64,000 nt of DNA, from assembly GCA_036971615.1 (NCBI GenBank), contig JAYKKR010000024.1, forward strand, positions 606,766 to 670,765, in the 5' to 3' direction. This document shows, in pieces, positions 54,152-64,000 of this stretch. Source of the DNA: Amyloporia xantha (Eukaryota > Basidiomycota > Agaricomycetes > Polyporales > Adustoporiaceae). The position numbers and the translations under genes were made by a program. The notes under the pieces are model-generated. The model did no database searches. It was given only the letters and a program-made list of their open reading frames with translations, and was not told the origin of the DNA. Position 1 is the first letter of the stretch. The number at the start of each line of letters is the position of its first letter.

Positions 54152-57100
54152 ATGAGTCTTAAAGGCATCCACACCAGCTCTTTAGGTGATGAGCTCGAGC
54201 TTTTCAAGCCTGCGGACAGGAACGCGCGCAAGAAACATCATCGACACGACCTTGATAAAATTACAGGGAGAGCATGCGACTCTTGCAAAGCAGGACAAAG
54301 GTGGCTTACGACGTGTATGTTGGCTGCAATTCTCTGCGCAACGAAGGCTGACAATAGGGTAGCAACTTCGGCATGGTTTCGCAACGGTGCTCGAGGCAGC
54401 GGGCGAAAGAAGCCAATGAGATGGGGGCGGAAAAGATCAGGCCCTGAGCAATTCGGGCTTGAGAACAGAGAACTCGTTAAGGCGGCTTCGAAGGAGATCA
54501 CGAATGGAGACGGTATAGGCAACAAGAATATTGGCGGCGTGGCCAGCCGCGCAAGCTCGGCTTTGGAAGGCACTCAGCGCGATGAGCAAGCTGGATATAT
54601 CGCGAGGGCGAATGCCCTGCCTGAGGCCAAGCGGCCTGCAAGCTTGCCGTCGCGGAAGTATGTGCCTCTCCGTTCGGTCGCGTCGAGCTAAAAGTTGTAT
54701 AGAGTCATTCAAAGGAAACTGGTGCAGCGCCTCAAAGCATTTACGACTCAAATCTATTGTGACTACGGTGTACGAATGGTCGCGTTTTCCGCGGTTCAAG
54801 TGGGACCTGAGGAAATCTTGGTGGATACGTGAGGTTGTACTTTGGCGCGACAATTTAATACTGACATGCATAACAGGCACGATTACAATAAAGATTTAGA
54901 AGGGGCACCCCCATTCACAGACATGCCTAACTGGGATGAAGACACACAAACCCAATTCGGATTATACAGTCGCAATGTGTTCCTGGATGGAGTGGTAGCA
55001 GATCAGTCACAAAGTGCAGCCATGAGGAAGGTGCGAATAAGGGAAGCCATGGATGTGGATGCGGAAGGCCTTCCGCTGATTCCAGTGCCAAAGGCAGATG
55101 AAGGCCGCGAGAAGCTGGACGACTTGAAAGCCATGCTCCGCGAGTTCCTGAACATTCATTTTCGTGAGCTCGTATTTCCGCTCGCACACGCGGTCTCTAA
55201 CGTTTTGGCAGAGGCCGCGACCGGCAGCGCAAGCCCGCGCGCCGTGGGACCCATATCACGCAGAATCCGTCGCTTTATTTCGAAGACGAAATGACGCCGG
55301 ACGGGATGGGTCTGCGCGATCCTTCGCACATGACGGATGGACCCCTCAGGAGCTTGCTACAATACTGGCGCGACCGACAAGTAACCAACGGCGGCCACTC
55401 TCCCTTCCGGTTCAAGGCGTATATGGTCAAGCGCGATGATGCCGGCGATGCGATAATGGCGCGGGCCGAATACAGCGAGGCCTATATCGAGGAGCGGAAG
55501 AAGCCCGCGCGAAAGCATAAAAAGAACAAAGGGAAGGCGAGCAAGAAGGCGCGAGGAAAGCGCCCTGCCCGCGCAGTCCCCGGACGCGGTCGTGATGATG
55601 ACTCTGAAGATGATGAGGTTGATCGCGACTTTGGAGACGAGAGCGACGATGCCTCTGGTGATGAGAATGACCCCCTACTCATTTGCGATGAAGCCAACAA
55701 ACTGGGCTTTGAAATCGCGGACACGTCGAGACAAGTTCCTCATGGCAATTGGAATGGGCGAGGTCTATTTTGAAGTGGTTCACAATTTGCAGAACTTTAT
55801 GGTGAGTGGCGCGCGGTCTCATATCATACCGCGACTAACCCTGAATCTGCAGCGCGGCACTAAACCTGTTCCCCGGCCACTGTGCCAACAGGGCTGGACG
55901 CCTTGGGAGTATACGGAAAGATACCTCCCGCCGCATGTGCACAGTGATCCGAATGGGCTCGACGAGATCCTCCAATGGATGGATGATGCACCTTATCTGG
56001 ATGAAGAAGGTAACCTCCCGCGTGATAGCGCCGGGTACAGCGCGATCATTGAGCAGTTCATTCTCATCGCGGGACTAATCACGCGCGAGTTTGACGTTGT
56101 TCAATTTGGGTGGGAGGAAGAGGAGGACGCCGCACAGTCAGGCATTCCTGCACATGTCGTCGGCACACAGATCGACTTTATGGACGTGGTCAATCGAATC
56201 GACCCAATGCTGAGGCTCCTCTGTGACGTAATGAGGGAGTCGGAGGCGCAGGCAGCTGCCCTGCCCGCTGCACACACGCTCACCACTGGTGGAGAATCAT
56301 CGCGGTCCAATACGGTGCAACCGCCATCACCTAACATTTCGAGCGGTGACAAAGGTGGCAAATCTCAGGACGCAAGGTTCACAGATTCAGGAGCTACTGA
56401 AGAGCCTACCGCGGGATCCTCCACACAGCGAGCACCTTCACAATGAAGGAGTTGGGTCGCGAGGACGCGCGACAGTCCTGGAGACCGCGATCAAGGGGAA
56501 GGCAGCCTCGAAGATGCCGATGACGATTCCAAGTTGAGACAGCTCAATGAACACCTAGCAGCGACACAGAGGGCGCTAGATGCTATGAAGAAGTCGAAAG
56601 AGACGGCCAAGGCTGCCGCTCGAGCAAAACCTCCACCTGTTGCGAAGAAACAGCTCGCGCGTGTAGATCCGGACAACGCGCAAGGGATTCAGGAGGCCCG
56701 TGCCTCGAATAAAAAGGACAACCAGAGCGGGACAGAGCGGGAGGAACTGGCTATAATGAAAGAGAAGGAAAGGTTACAAAGGGAGGCCGAAGACGACCGG
56801 GCATGGGCGGAGGGATTAGCGCGAGAGGCGGCCAAAAAGGAGCGCGCTTGCTGCACACCAGAAGAAGGTCGCGTCCCGCGCGTTGAAAGAGCAAGAGATG
56901 GATAAGCAAACAAAACAAAAGGCTGTCGACCACATCGCGCGGATCAATTTGGATCGTCAAGCCATGAAGGAGAAAGCCATTGAGGACAAGCGGGCGCGCG
57001 TGGCCCTCGCGCAGGCGGGCCCTTCGCGACCCCCTCAAGAAGCAGCGGTGCCAGGGGCAGGTGGGCAACTGAATGCAGACTCCAATGCCATGGTTCCGAC

Positions 57101-57840
57101 CAAGCGGACTGCAGCTCAGGGCCCTGGAGAAGCGCGGCTCGCCTTGCTTAACAAAGTGCGAGACCGTCTTGGGAGCCAGCCGCCTGTCACGGCAACCATA
57201 AAGCCCACCACCCAAACTGCACCGCCCGCGCTGGGAGGAATGGAGTGGCGTACAGCTGTCGCGGGCCAAGTGTGGCGGCCCGCGCGTCCTCAGCCGCGAC
57301 CGCGATATCAAGGGGCCAGCCACGAGAATACTGCTGGCCCGTCATCCATGTATGTTGATAGAACTCACGGTTCAAGCGACAAGGACAGTACCAAATCCGA
57401 CGAGGATGGGTCACCTTCGCGACCTGCTCCCGGCGCATGGACGAGGGCCAAGGCGCAGAAAGAAAAGCAGGCCATGCTTCAAGCGCCTACAGGAGGATCC
57501 GTGTCAGATGCGATAGGACAGTCGCAGGAGACAGCGACACGCGCAACGACGCGGAAACAGGATAAGACTGGGAAAGGTGATGCAAGGCCAGATAGCCAAG
57601 ACGGTCAGGTGAAATCCAATGCAGTCCTGCCAAGCGCGTGGCCGCGCAAGCACGCGCGTGCTACGGTTCGCGCCACCGGCCGCGCGAGAGGTCGCGGGTC
57701 GCGGTGCCGGGGGCAGAACGCCTGCTTTGCCCGCTCTCGAGGAGGAGGATGAGGAGGACGAGGAGAAAGATTCAGAGGAAGATGATAATCCTCGTCCTAG
57801 GAAAGTGGCCAAACGTGGCCATGGACAAAGAAGAAGATGA
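54152..57840 (+). CDS. Large nuclear-looking protein of the 'FW..WF' family, complete
   Basis: Begins MSLKGIHTSSLGDELELFKP. In order: SAWFRNGARGSGRKKP (equivalent to KFYNASQKGRG in the gene at 7286); an HMG-like helical segment; LREFLNIHFRELVFPLAHAV; a Lys-rich stretch (RKHKKNKGKASKKARGKR) and an acidic stretch (DDDSEDDEVDRDFGDES); then SRTRRDKFLMAIGMGEVYFE. After an intron at about 55802-55852 follow GWTPWEYTERYLPPHVHSDP and FDVVQFGWEEEEDAAQSG. A long charged coiled coil comes next (about 56530-57000) and the protein ends EEDDNPRPRKVAKRGHGQRR at 57840. Total probably about 1,000 residues; introns in the first 600 bp are uncertain and several one-base errors are likely. The family is uncharacterised; basic and acidic tracts suggest a chromatin or nuclear role. 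Confidence 0.6.
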
Positions 57841-58382
57841 GGCCTGTGATACCCATGCAAGGCGCGGCGCGTCACGCAGTCGCGGTTGTCCAGTGTCAGT
57901 TGCTGAGTCGCGGTTATTTAGTGGCGATTGTTGAGTCGCGGACGAGTTTTGACCAGATATCTTAGAAGGCACCCGATAAGTATTGCCTGTGGCGTCTGCT
58001 GTCTTATTTGTGATGTTCCACCTAATGGGCAATCTAATGCATTGTAATTCCAGACCTGTACAGACTTGTGTTAATCAGAGACTATTGCTCCACTCTTTCA
58101 CAACTTGAGTCGCGCGCAGAAATTGGACTGGAATTATAATCATTTATATAGTAGTTTTTGGGACTGTTGAAGTCCCATGCGCTCGCGAGACTATGGTATG
58201 TACATCTAAATATTCGTCGTAAAGAAATCTATGCGGACGATGTGCCGCGCTGTGAGTCCCTCCCCTGCTGTTCTCCACCAGTCGCAATTTTGTGAACATC
58301 CGCAGCCTGGATTGAAACTCGCTGTCACCGCTGTCGTGCTTGGATCCCGTGGTTTGAACACTGGTCCTGGCTGATGTTGCCA
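57841..58382. other. Convergent intergenic region
   Basis: Between two genes that end towards each other. Mostly AT-rich with no recognisable gene; several TCGCG words at its left end. Confidence 0.4.
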
Positions 58383-61147
58383 TCAGCGAGGGCGGCGGGG
58401 TAGGAAGTCGCGCGCCAAGCCGCGCCGCCTTGGAACATGGGCTCTGGGCACATAGGTCCCGTCGAGCGCTGAGTGTCCAGGGACTTGCTTGCGGATGCCC
58501 TCCATCTGCCCCACGTAACCCGTCGAATCATGCGCAGAGATGCTGCTCCTGAGCGAGGCTTGCACGCTCGATGCGGCTGAGGGGACTGCTGCACCTTCTT
58601 GAACTCCTCGCGAAGGTTGATGATTGATGCTTGGAGGTGCTCGGGGCTCGATGGAGGCGACCGCAAGCTGTTCAGTGCGTTGGACCTGCGCACTTACCGG
58701 CCTTCGACGCGCGTGTGCTATTCTCCATGGACTCTTCCATGTTCTCCTGTTGCCTCCTCCACCTGCAAGACACGCGCTGCTCGATAGCGCTCCCAGCAAC
58801 CTCGACCGGCACTCCATGCGCTCGGTCAAGCTCTCGAGCAGGACACGCGGCTCGCTCCGTGCCCCCCCGCAACCTCCACTGCGCCGCCAAGCGCTTCCGT
58901 CGTCGAAGCTCACGACATCCTCCTCATAGCCTCCAAACGATGTTTGGACCTTTCTCCATGAGGAAGTCCCTGAGCTGCACCGGCAATCCTTCGGGTGGCC
59001 GTGTGTCTCTTCCATCTTCTCCAGGGGCACTATGGCCGCCTCTATGCCTCCTTCGCGATGTCCTCGAGTACATGGCGACCTTTTCTTGCAAGGCCACGAC
59101 CGTCTTCCCTTCAGCTGCGCGGTCTCTGTTTGGTCCTTGGCGGCTGCCTCGGTGGGGAGGCCTTCGGAGTGTGTCTCGCGCGCGTCGGTATGGGCCTCCT
59201 GGTTGGTCTCCGCAAGACCACGGTCCTCCTCTTCGGGGCGCTAGCAATGGGACTTCTGCTGCGGCTCGTCGAACCTTCGAGTTGGTGATGCTCCCACCTG
59301 GTTCTCCCATGGTCCTTGAGGTAGATCGTAGGGCGGGCGGTGTGTGGGGTCACGGCGAGGATGGCGCGGTCTTGGGCTTCTTCGCGTCGGCTGGGCCCTG
59401 CAACTGGCTCTACTGGGTCCTCGGCGTCGATGTTCGAGCGGCGGTGAGGTGCGCCAAGCGCGACTGGGTCTCGTTTTGGCCGTGTCTTCTTCACATCGGG
59501 GCAAGCACCGCGAAGTTGGTTTGCCGGCGGTTTTCTTTCGCCTGAGCTTAACTCGGCCTCATACTCCTCGAATAGCTGGGCCGTTGGGGAGTATGTTCTT
59601 GTTTTCGTCACTGTTCTGGTGCAAGAAGCCCAGGTCTTTCACCCAGACGGTCCATGCCGGCGGCGCAAACCTCCTGTCGCTGATGCATTTCTGCGCGTAT
59701 TCTGAAACGCTTGCGGTGTCCGAATGGCGCGGTCTGGTGGCCAGTGATCGCTTCTGCCGTTGTGGTCGCCGAGGAACCAGAGAGCATTCCTGCAGCCCTG
59801 CGCGCTGCAGTACATGGTAGCGCCCGAAGTGTGATGTCGCGAACATGCACACCTTTTTGGCCTGCGCGCATACACCATGCTGACGACCTACAGACCAGGA
59901 GAGGTGAGCGTGAACGGTCGCGACGAGGCAAGGACTTACAGATTTGACTGCTACTGCAGACGCCTCTTCGATCCTTGCAGCCTCTGCAGCGGCCCTTGTG
60001 GTGTGCTCAGGCTGCTTCTCCTTTGGTGCGTGCAGACCGGCGCCGGCGCACTCTTGCCTGCGTGTCGTCTTCTCGCCGCTGCGCGGAGGCGGCGCTGCCC
60101 TCCTCGTCCTCGGCTGCCGTCGTCCTCCTCCTCGTCCTCCTTGTCCCCATTCTCATCGCCCTCCTCTTCTTTCCTTAAACAAGGCCTCAATTCACCACTT
60201 CCCCCACCTCCACCTCTTCCTCACGTGCCCGCTTCTTGCCTTTTGCATTTGACGGCTTCTTTTTTCAGGTAGCGGCGGCACCCTCACACAATCCAGAACG
60301 ATTGGACTGTCGTGTCCGAGTCGACGAGCGGCTCCTCTTCAGGGATGGCCGGACAACCGGGCGCTTCATGCGAAGGCGCATTTACTGGGGTACGCGAACC
60401 GCTGTTTTGTCCTCTTGGGTTGCTGTGTCGCCTCCAAAGACGCCGCGGTAGCCGGCTGCGCTGTGGGTGCCGCTGGTGGGGGTGGGCGCGATTGGGTGGC
60501 AGCGTCTGCCTGAGCGGAGGGCTTTGCTGCCTTGCTCTTCGCGGTCTCGCTGTCCTGGTGCGCATCCCACTTCCGTTTCTGGACAGGGACGCCGCGACGT
60601 CGATGCTTCCGGCGTCGGAGCTTGCGTTAGCGTCTCGCGCGCCGCTGGAGGAGCTCCTGCTGTGAAAGATGTTAGCATTTGTCAGTATCTCGACAACTGA
60701 CATGCGCTGTGCTTACCTCTCTTGGCCCACCACTGACTGCTCCTTGGCTCCACCTCCTGAGCTGGCCCAGGGATGACTGCCTGCATGCCGCTCGAGTAGA
60801 TGCGAGGATCGTCGACTCTGATGTTGCGGAGGTCGGCGCCGTTGCGAGAGTCGGTGTACTTCCTTGAGTGCGCTTGCATAGCAACATAGGCACGCGCAGA
60901 GACCCAACAATGCACATCCCGGGGAGCTGGCCGCGGAACGCGTGCCAGCCCTTTTTCTAGAAATGAAAAAAAGATGTTAGCTGTTCTCATATGAGTGGCT
61001 GCCATGTACTCACAAACTCGGAGTAGAAGGACTCCTCGTAGAGCACGTAGCCTTGTGTGCCCGGGGCGGGCGACAAGAGCAGCTGCCGCCATACGCCGCG
61101 GTCGCGGTGTCGATGGTGAGCTGGGCGGATGACGGCGTCGTGGACAT
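58383..61147 (-). CDS. Paralogue of the cysteine-cluster coiled-coil protein, inverted
   Basis: Start at 61147: MSTTPSSAQLTIDTATA aligns with MSDTTIRQLTIDTATA of the gene at 19723. Then EKGWHAFRG-like sequence, DSRNGADLRNIRVDDPRIYS and SSQWWAKRG. A Ser/Ala-rich linker follows, then a reduced cysteine region (MYCSAQGCRNAL) and VSEYAQKCISDRRFAPP with DLGFLHQNSDENKNILPNG. The end carries NLREEFKKVQQ and TGYVGQMEGIRKQVP, matching the coiled-coil tail of the other gene. Frames change several times (near 61090, 59830 and 58590), so it is either decayed or contains sequencing errors. Identity to the other gene is moderate, so this is an old duplication, unlike the 22.9-kb one. Confidence 0.6.
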
Positions 61148-61513
61148 TTTCAGTGAGAAGTAGGTTAGAAAAGCGAGAGAGGCTGGAGTGGCGGTGATGG
61201 TAAGAGGAAGACAGAATGAACTTGGACGCGCGCGACCTTCAAGTGCTGAACGGGTTGCAGGTTATGTCAGCAACGCTGGCCAACGCGCGCTCAGGTGGGA
61301 TCGCCGATTTTCGATCGTCTTGTCACGTGGGCGCCTGAATCAATCGCTGCGACCTCCTATCCCAAGTCAACTGCTACGCGTCTTTGCACTTCCTCATCCA
61401 GTCTTTCCGCTGCAAGTAGGTGCTAATACACCCTGTGCAATGTTCATAAGCTCATGAAAACAACTTAGCATTCCCACCTCGCCGCGACCACAAACACCGC
61501 GATCAAGGTGAAC
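61148..61513. promoter_or_regulatory. Divergent region between the paralogous RSP and cysteine-cluster genes
   Basis: A 366-bp gap in the same head-to-head position as 19472-19722. No sequence similarity to that region is obvious by eye. Confidence 0.35.
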
Positions 61514-62808
61514 ATGGACATGGAGAACCGTGAGGACTCCGTCCACAGCTGTGATGAGTACTGACAACCCATAGGCAAATCCAATCGAAGGCGCCGCACA
61601 GATCTCCCCCGACGTGCTCATGTCTGAGGCCCGCGGAACTCTTATGACTAGAGGTGAGTACAGTGATCGCGATCTCCACTTTGTGGCTGATGTTAATACG
61701 ACTGATTTCCGATCTTGAAGACCGCGATTCAGTGCTCCCGAGACGAGAACTCGGGTGGTCGCGCACGCACCCCGATTGATTTGGATTTTTTTGATTTGGA
61801 TCCAGGTATGTCCTCATATCCACATGGAATGGGCACTTATCTAGCATTGGCGTGAAGATTTGAACCGTCACACAACCCCAATCGACCTCGACCGCGGACT
61901 CCGAATTCCTCCACCGCGACCTCGACCTCCTCCACCTCCGCGACCTTGACTTCGACCGCGACCTCGACCTGGACCGCGACCTCCGCGACCTCGACTTCGA
62001 CCGCGACCTCGACCTCTACGGTGTCTCGACGCGGTCAATTGTTCCAACTCACAACAATAATATTGTCCATCAGAGTGTGTGAGGAGGTTCCTCTTTTGGA
62101 TTGAACTGATATTGATTGTAGCATTCTCTACCGTGGACCGCTCACCTGTCGGCCTCAAAAGCGTGTTCAAGGAGGGGCTATGGAGGTTATGGAACGCCTT
62201 TTGCCATGGGAGTGAAGGCAAGTGTGTTCCATTTGATATAATAACATAGGGCGAACCTCTGATATACAGGAACAGAGCGCAGTCGCGAACGGTCGCCCAT
62301 CCTCTTCTTGGACGATCTTAGCGATGACTTCGACGTAAGAACCTCAAGTAGTCGCCCGCATCAGCGCTGAGGCCAGAACCAAGAGGCAGGGTGGGGAGCG
62401 TCACGAAAACTTCAATACCCACAGCACAATTCAACGCATTGTGGACGAAGGCCATTCCAGAAGTGCTCCTCAAGTCGAGACGAGAAATACAGATTCTGCC
62501 CCCGACGTCCATGACGCTCCGCGCCGCGATGATGTCGCGGCAGGTCATCTCGGGAAGTAGCACCTTTGCCACCTACTTCTCTTGCCGCGCTACGTGCATA
62601 TCAAGGATAAAATTAGCAATGGTGGGCAAATGTTTCATGTTTTTGATTCAAATCCATTCATCCAGCAGTAGGATTTCCTATCGCGACCGAAGCCACATCT
62701 CTCCGCGACATGCGGCGACACGCTCACAATTAATTGATCGCGGTCGACCATGACATCGACGCGCTCAACGACATCCTCTTGTTGGAGCGGGAATTCGGCT
62801 GCACCTGA
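61514..62808 (+). CDS. Paralogue of the RSP-motif protein
   Basis: Recognised from exon pieces. ISPDVLMSEARGTLMTRG resembles the first RSP exon. GRARTPIDLDFFDLDPG (ending at a phase-1 donor near 61806) matches RARSPIDVEIFDLEPG. RHTTPIDLDRG lies near 61868. SRERSPILFLDDLSDDFD lies near 62283-62337. A final helical exon with ATSLRDMRRHAHN and HDIDALNDILLLEREFGCT ends at 62808. Exon boundaries between these pieces could not be fixed. It is divergent from the paralogous cysteine-cluster gene, exactly as in the other locus. It contains the low-complexity tract at 61911-62020. Confidence 0.5.
61911..62020. repeat. Low-complexity CGCGACCTCGACC-type tract
   Basis: Imperfect repeats of ccgcgacctcgac(c/t)t. 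On plus it reads as RDLDFDRDLDL-type sequence, on minus as RG-rich sequence. It lies within the RSP paralogue, probably in or beside an exon. Confidence 0.6.
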
Positions 62809-63368
62809 GCACAACGAGCATAAAAAAGTAGGACCCTCCAAGGTGGAGACGGGTTGTGGGTGTATGGGTCTCCGTCCTGGGACGAGCACGAGGACGGTCC
62901 TCCCGAGTAGACACGACTTTAGCCATGTACTTTTTTTCTCCTGCAAATTTACCATGAAGTTCACCTCCTGTATGCTTGGTATGTACCCTAGTTTCTGAGT
63001 TATGAAATTAGTCACTTCGGTGTATACACATAACGGGGCTCTTTCGCTACAAGTGGCCATGGCTGCCGACAGCCTGAGTGGAGTTGTCGTGCTCGCGCGC
63101 GACTTCGCGATGGACTTTCCCAAACTCGCGGGTAGGTCTCTCTTGCACCGTTTATCCATTGATGTTTAATGGTGCTTATGGCTCTGAGCCACTTGACGAA
63201 CTGGCAGAGTTTAGTATGGGTTGTATTCCCGGGGTGAATATGCTCGCTTTGTCTCTATGGTGAACTCTGCCAGTCGCGATCTTCACTATTGTTTTGCGCG
63301 AGAGCCGCGAGTATTGGCAACTAATTGTCCGCGGTGCAGGCAGATGATGGCATGTACATGAGTAAAAC
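62809..63368. other. Intergenic, nothing recognised
   Basis: No gene or repeat identified. A few TCGCG words; otherwise mixed sequence leading to the minisatellite. Confidence 0.35.
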
Positions 63369-63519
63369 ATGGGCAAGACTCACTTGCAATTTGATAGTCC
63401 CCACAGCGTGAAGCTGTCCGCCTGCAAGCGATTTTGGTGGGGGAGGACAGGGGCAGCCAGTGGGCAATTGTCGCCGAGGAAAATGCCACATGGCGCGAGC
63501 CTGCCAGACACAGAGGACA

Positions 63520-63850
63520 GCAGCACCTCGGCCGAGCCAGGGAGACAGGGAGGAATTGTCGCGGGAAAACAGAGCACATCGCGCGAGGCTACAGGACAGG
63601 GAACAGCTCTGCCTCGGCCGAGCCAGGGAGACAGGGAGGAATTGTCGCGGAACAAGCAGAGTATATCGCGCGAGGCTACAGGACAGGGAACAGCAGCACC
63701 TCGGCCGAGCCAGGGAGACAGGGAGGAATTGTCGCGGGAAAACAGAGCACATCAGCACGAGGCTACAGGACAGGGAACAGCAGTGCCTCGGCCGAGCCAG
63801 GGAGACAGGGAGGAATTGTCGCGGACAAGCAGAGTATATCGCTACGAGCC
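63520..63850 (+). repeat. 86/87-bp minisatellite, about four units
   Basis: The anchor cctcggccgag occurs at 63526, 63612, 63699 and 63786, so units are 86, 87 and 87 bp. Each contains agggagacagggaggaattg followed by tcgcgg and ends near ctacaggacagggaacag. Two of the three spacings are divisible by three (29 codons), and an open frame spans the array (63369-63974), but no known protein was recognised. Confidence 0.85.
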
Positions 63851-63912
63851 TGTAAGCCTATATAGTGGTGAGAGCAACCGGTCGAGCCTGAATCTCAAGG
63901 CCCTGCTGCAGC

Positions 63913-64000
63913 GCCGGTCGACGTCCGGCGGCCCCTTGGGTCAGGGCACATTGTCAACCATATATATCCTATGAGTCAGGTGAATATGACTGAACGGGCT
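63913..64000 (+). repeat. Repeat edge shared with the copia pol flank
   Basis: This sequence, containing gggtcagggcacattgtca and then ccatatatatcctatgagtc, matches the minus strand at about 17455-17545 and 40370-40460 at roughly three bases in four by eye. It is the visible part of a repeat that continues beyond the window. Confidence 0.6.

Larger units (their letters stand above)
32942..55868. repeat. 22.9-kb tandem duplication, second copy
   Basis: Repeats 10021-32944 in the same orientation with the same gene order. After taaacctg at 55861-55868 the sequence continues into unique ttccccggcc, which completes the reading frame of the large gene; the right end of this copy is therefore the ancestral arrangement. 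Extra single bases next to CG are frequent between about 46 and 55 kb (for example gctgg for gcgg). Confidence 0.95.

Noticed and set aside
10021..55868. Starship-type giant element or a circular element inserted twice
   Set aside because: No tyrosine recombinase captain gene was seen, and the block ends fall inside a gene and in plain intergenic DNA with only 3 bp in common, not at element ends.
10021..55868. Repeat-induced point mutation of the duplicated block
   Set aside because: The copies differ by few substitutions; RIP would give many C-to-T changes across both copies.
61868..62221. Minus-strand RG-rich protein
   Set aside because: The RG repeat is the antisense of a low-complexity tract inside the RSP paralogue; no other support for a minus-strand gene.
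63520..63850. CRISPR-like array of repeats
   Set aside because: Units are contiguous 86/87-bp repeats without unique spacers, and the genome is eukaryotic.
1..64000. tRNA or rRNA genes
   Set aside because: No cloverleaf with a GGTTCAAATCC-like T-arm and matching acceptor, and no rRNA core sequence, was found on reading both strands; a covariance-model search would be decisive.

Overview
The window looks like a transposon-rich stretch of a basidiomycete (mushroom-class, Agaricomycetes) genome. Genes are cut by many short introns of about 45-60 bp with GT..AG ends. The recognisable families are typical of these fungi: two KDZ transposase genes carrying the CxC2 cysteine cluster, a TET/JBP-type 2-oxoglutarate/Fe(II) dioxygenase, a Ty1/copia retrotransposon and a DUF6532-like protein. 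No ribosomal RNA, tRNA or bacterial-style operon was seen.

Layout. 1-10,020 is single copy. It holds a KDZ transposase on the minus strand (254-3716), a small 'GRPPKY' basic protein (5036-5793, minus), a proline-rich protein ending in an RNase H1 N-terminal/viroplasmin-like fold (6080-6986, minus) and a large nuclear-looking protein (7286-9559, plus). From 10,021 a 22.9-kb block is present twice, head to tail (10,021-32,944 and 32,942-55,868), with a 3-bp shared 'ctg' at the junction. Each copy contains, in order: a DUF6532-like gene (+); copia gag, an LTR and copia pol (-); a repeat patch; a multi-exon RSP-motif gene (-) divergent from a cysteine-cluster/coiled-coil gene (+); two tandem paralogous small genes (-); a second KDZ transposase (+) convergent with a TET/JBP dioxygenase (-); and a large gene related to the one at 7.3-9.6 kb (+). 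That last gene is cut by the junction in copy 1 and runs on to 57,840 after copy 2. From 58,383 to 62,808 lies a diverged, inverted paralogue of the RSP / cysteine-cluster pair, again head to head. The window ends in an 87-bp minisatellite and a repeat edge also found next to the copia pol.

How it may fit together. KDZ elements and TET/JBP genes are known to expand and travel together in basidiomycetes, so 25.9-31 kb looks like one such transposase plus 5-methylcytosine-oxidase unit. The RSP gene, the cysteine-cluster gene and the large 'FW..W' gene occur in more than one diverged copy, so they may be passengers of the same or related elements. That role is inferred, not shown.

Quality caveat. 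The two copies of the 22.9-kb block differ mainly by one-base indels, many in homopolymers or beside CG. In several genes each copy is broken at a different point and the two together give an uninterrupted frame. Many frameshifts are therefore probably long-read errors. The tandem duplication itself could be real or an assembly artefact.
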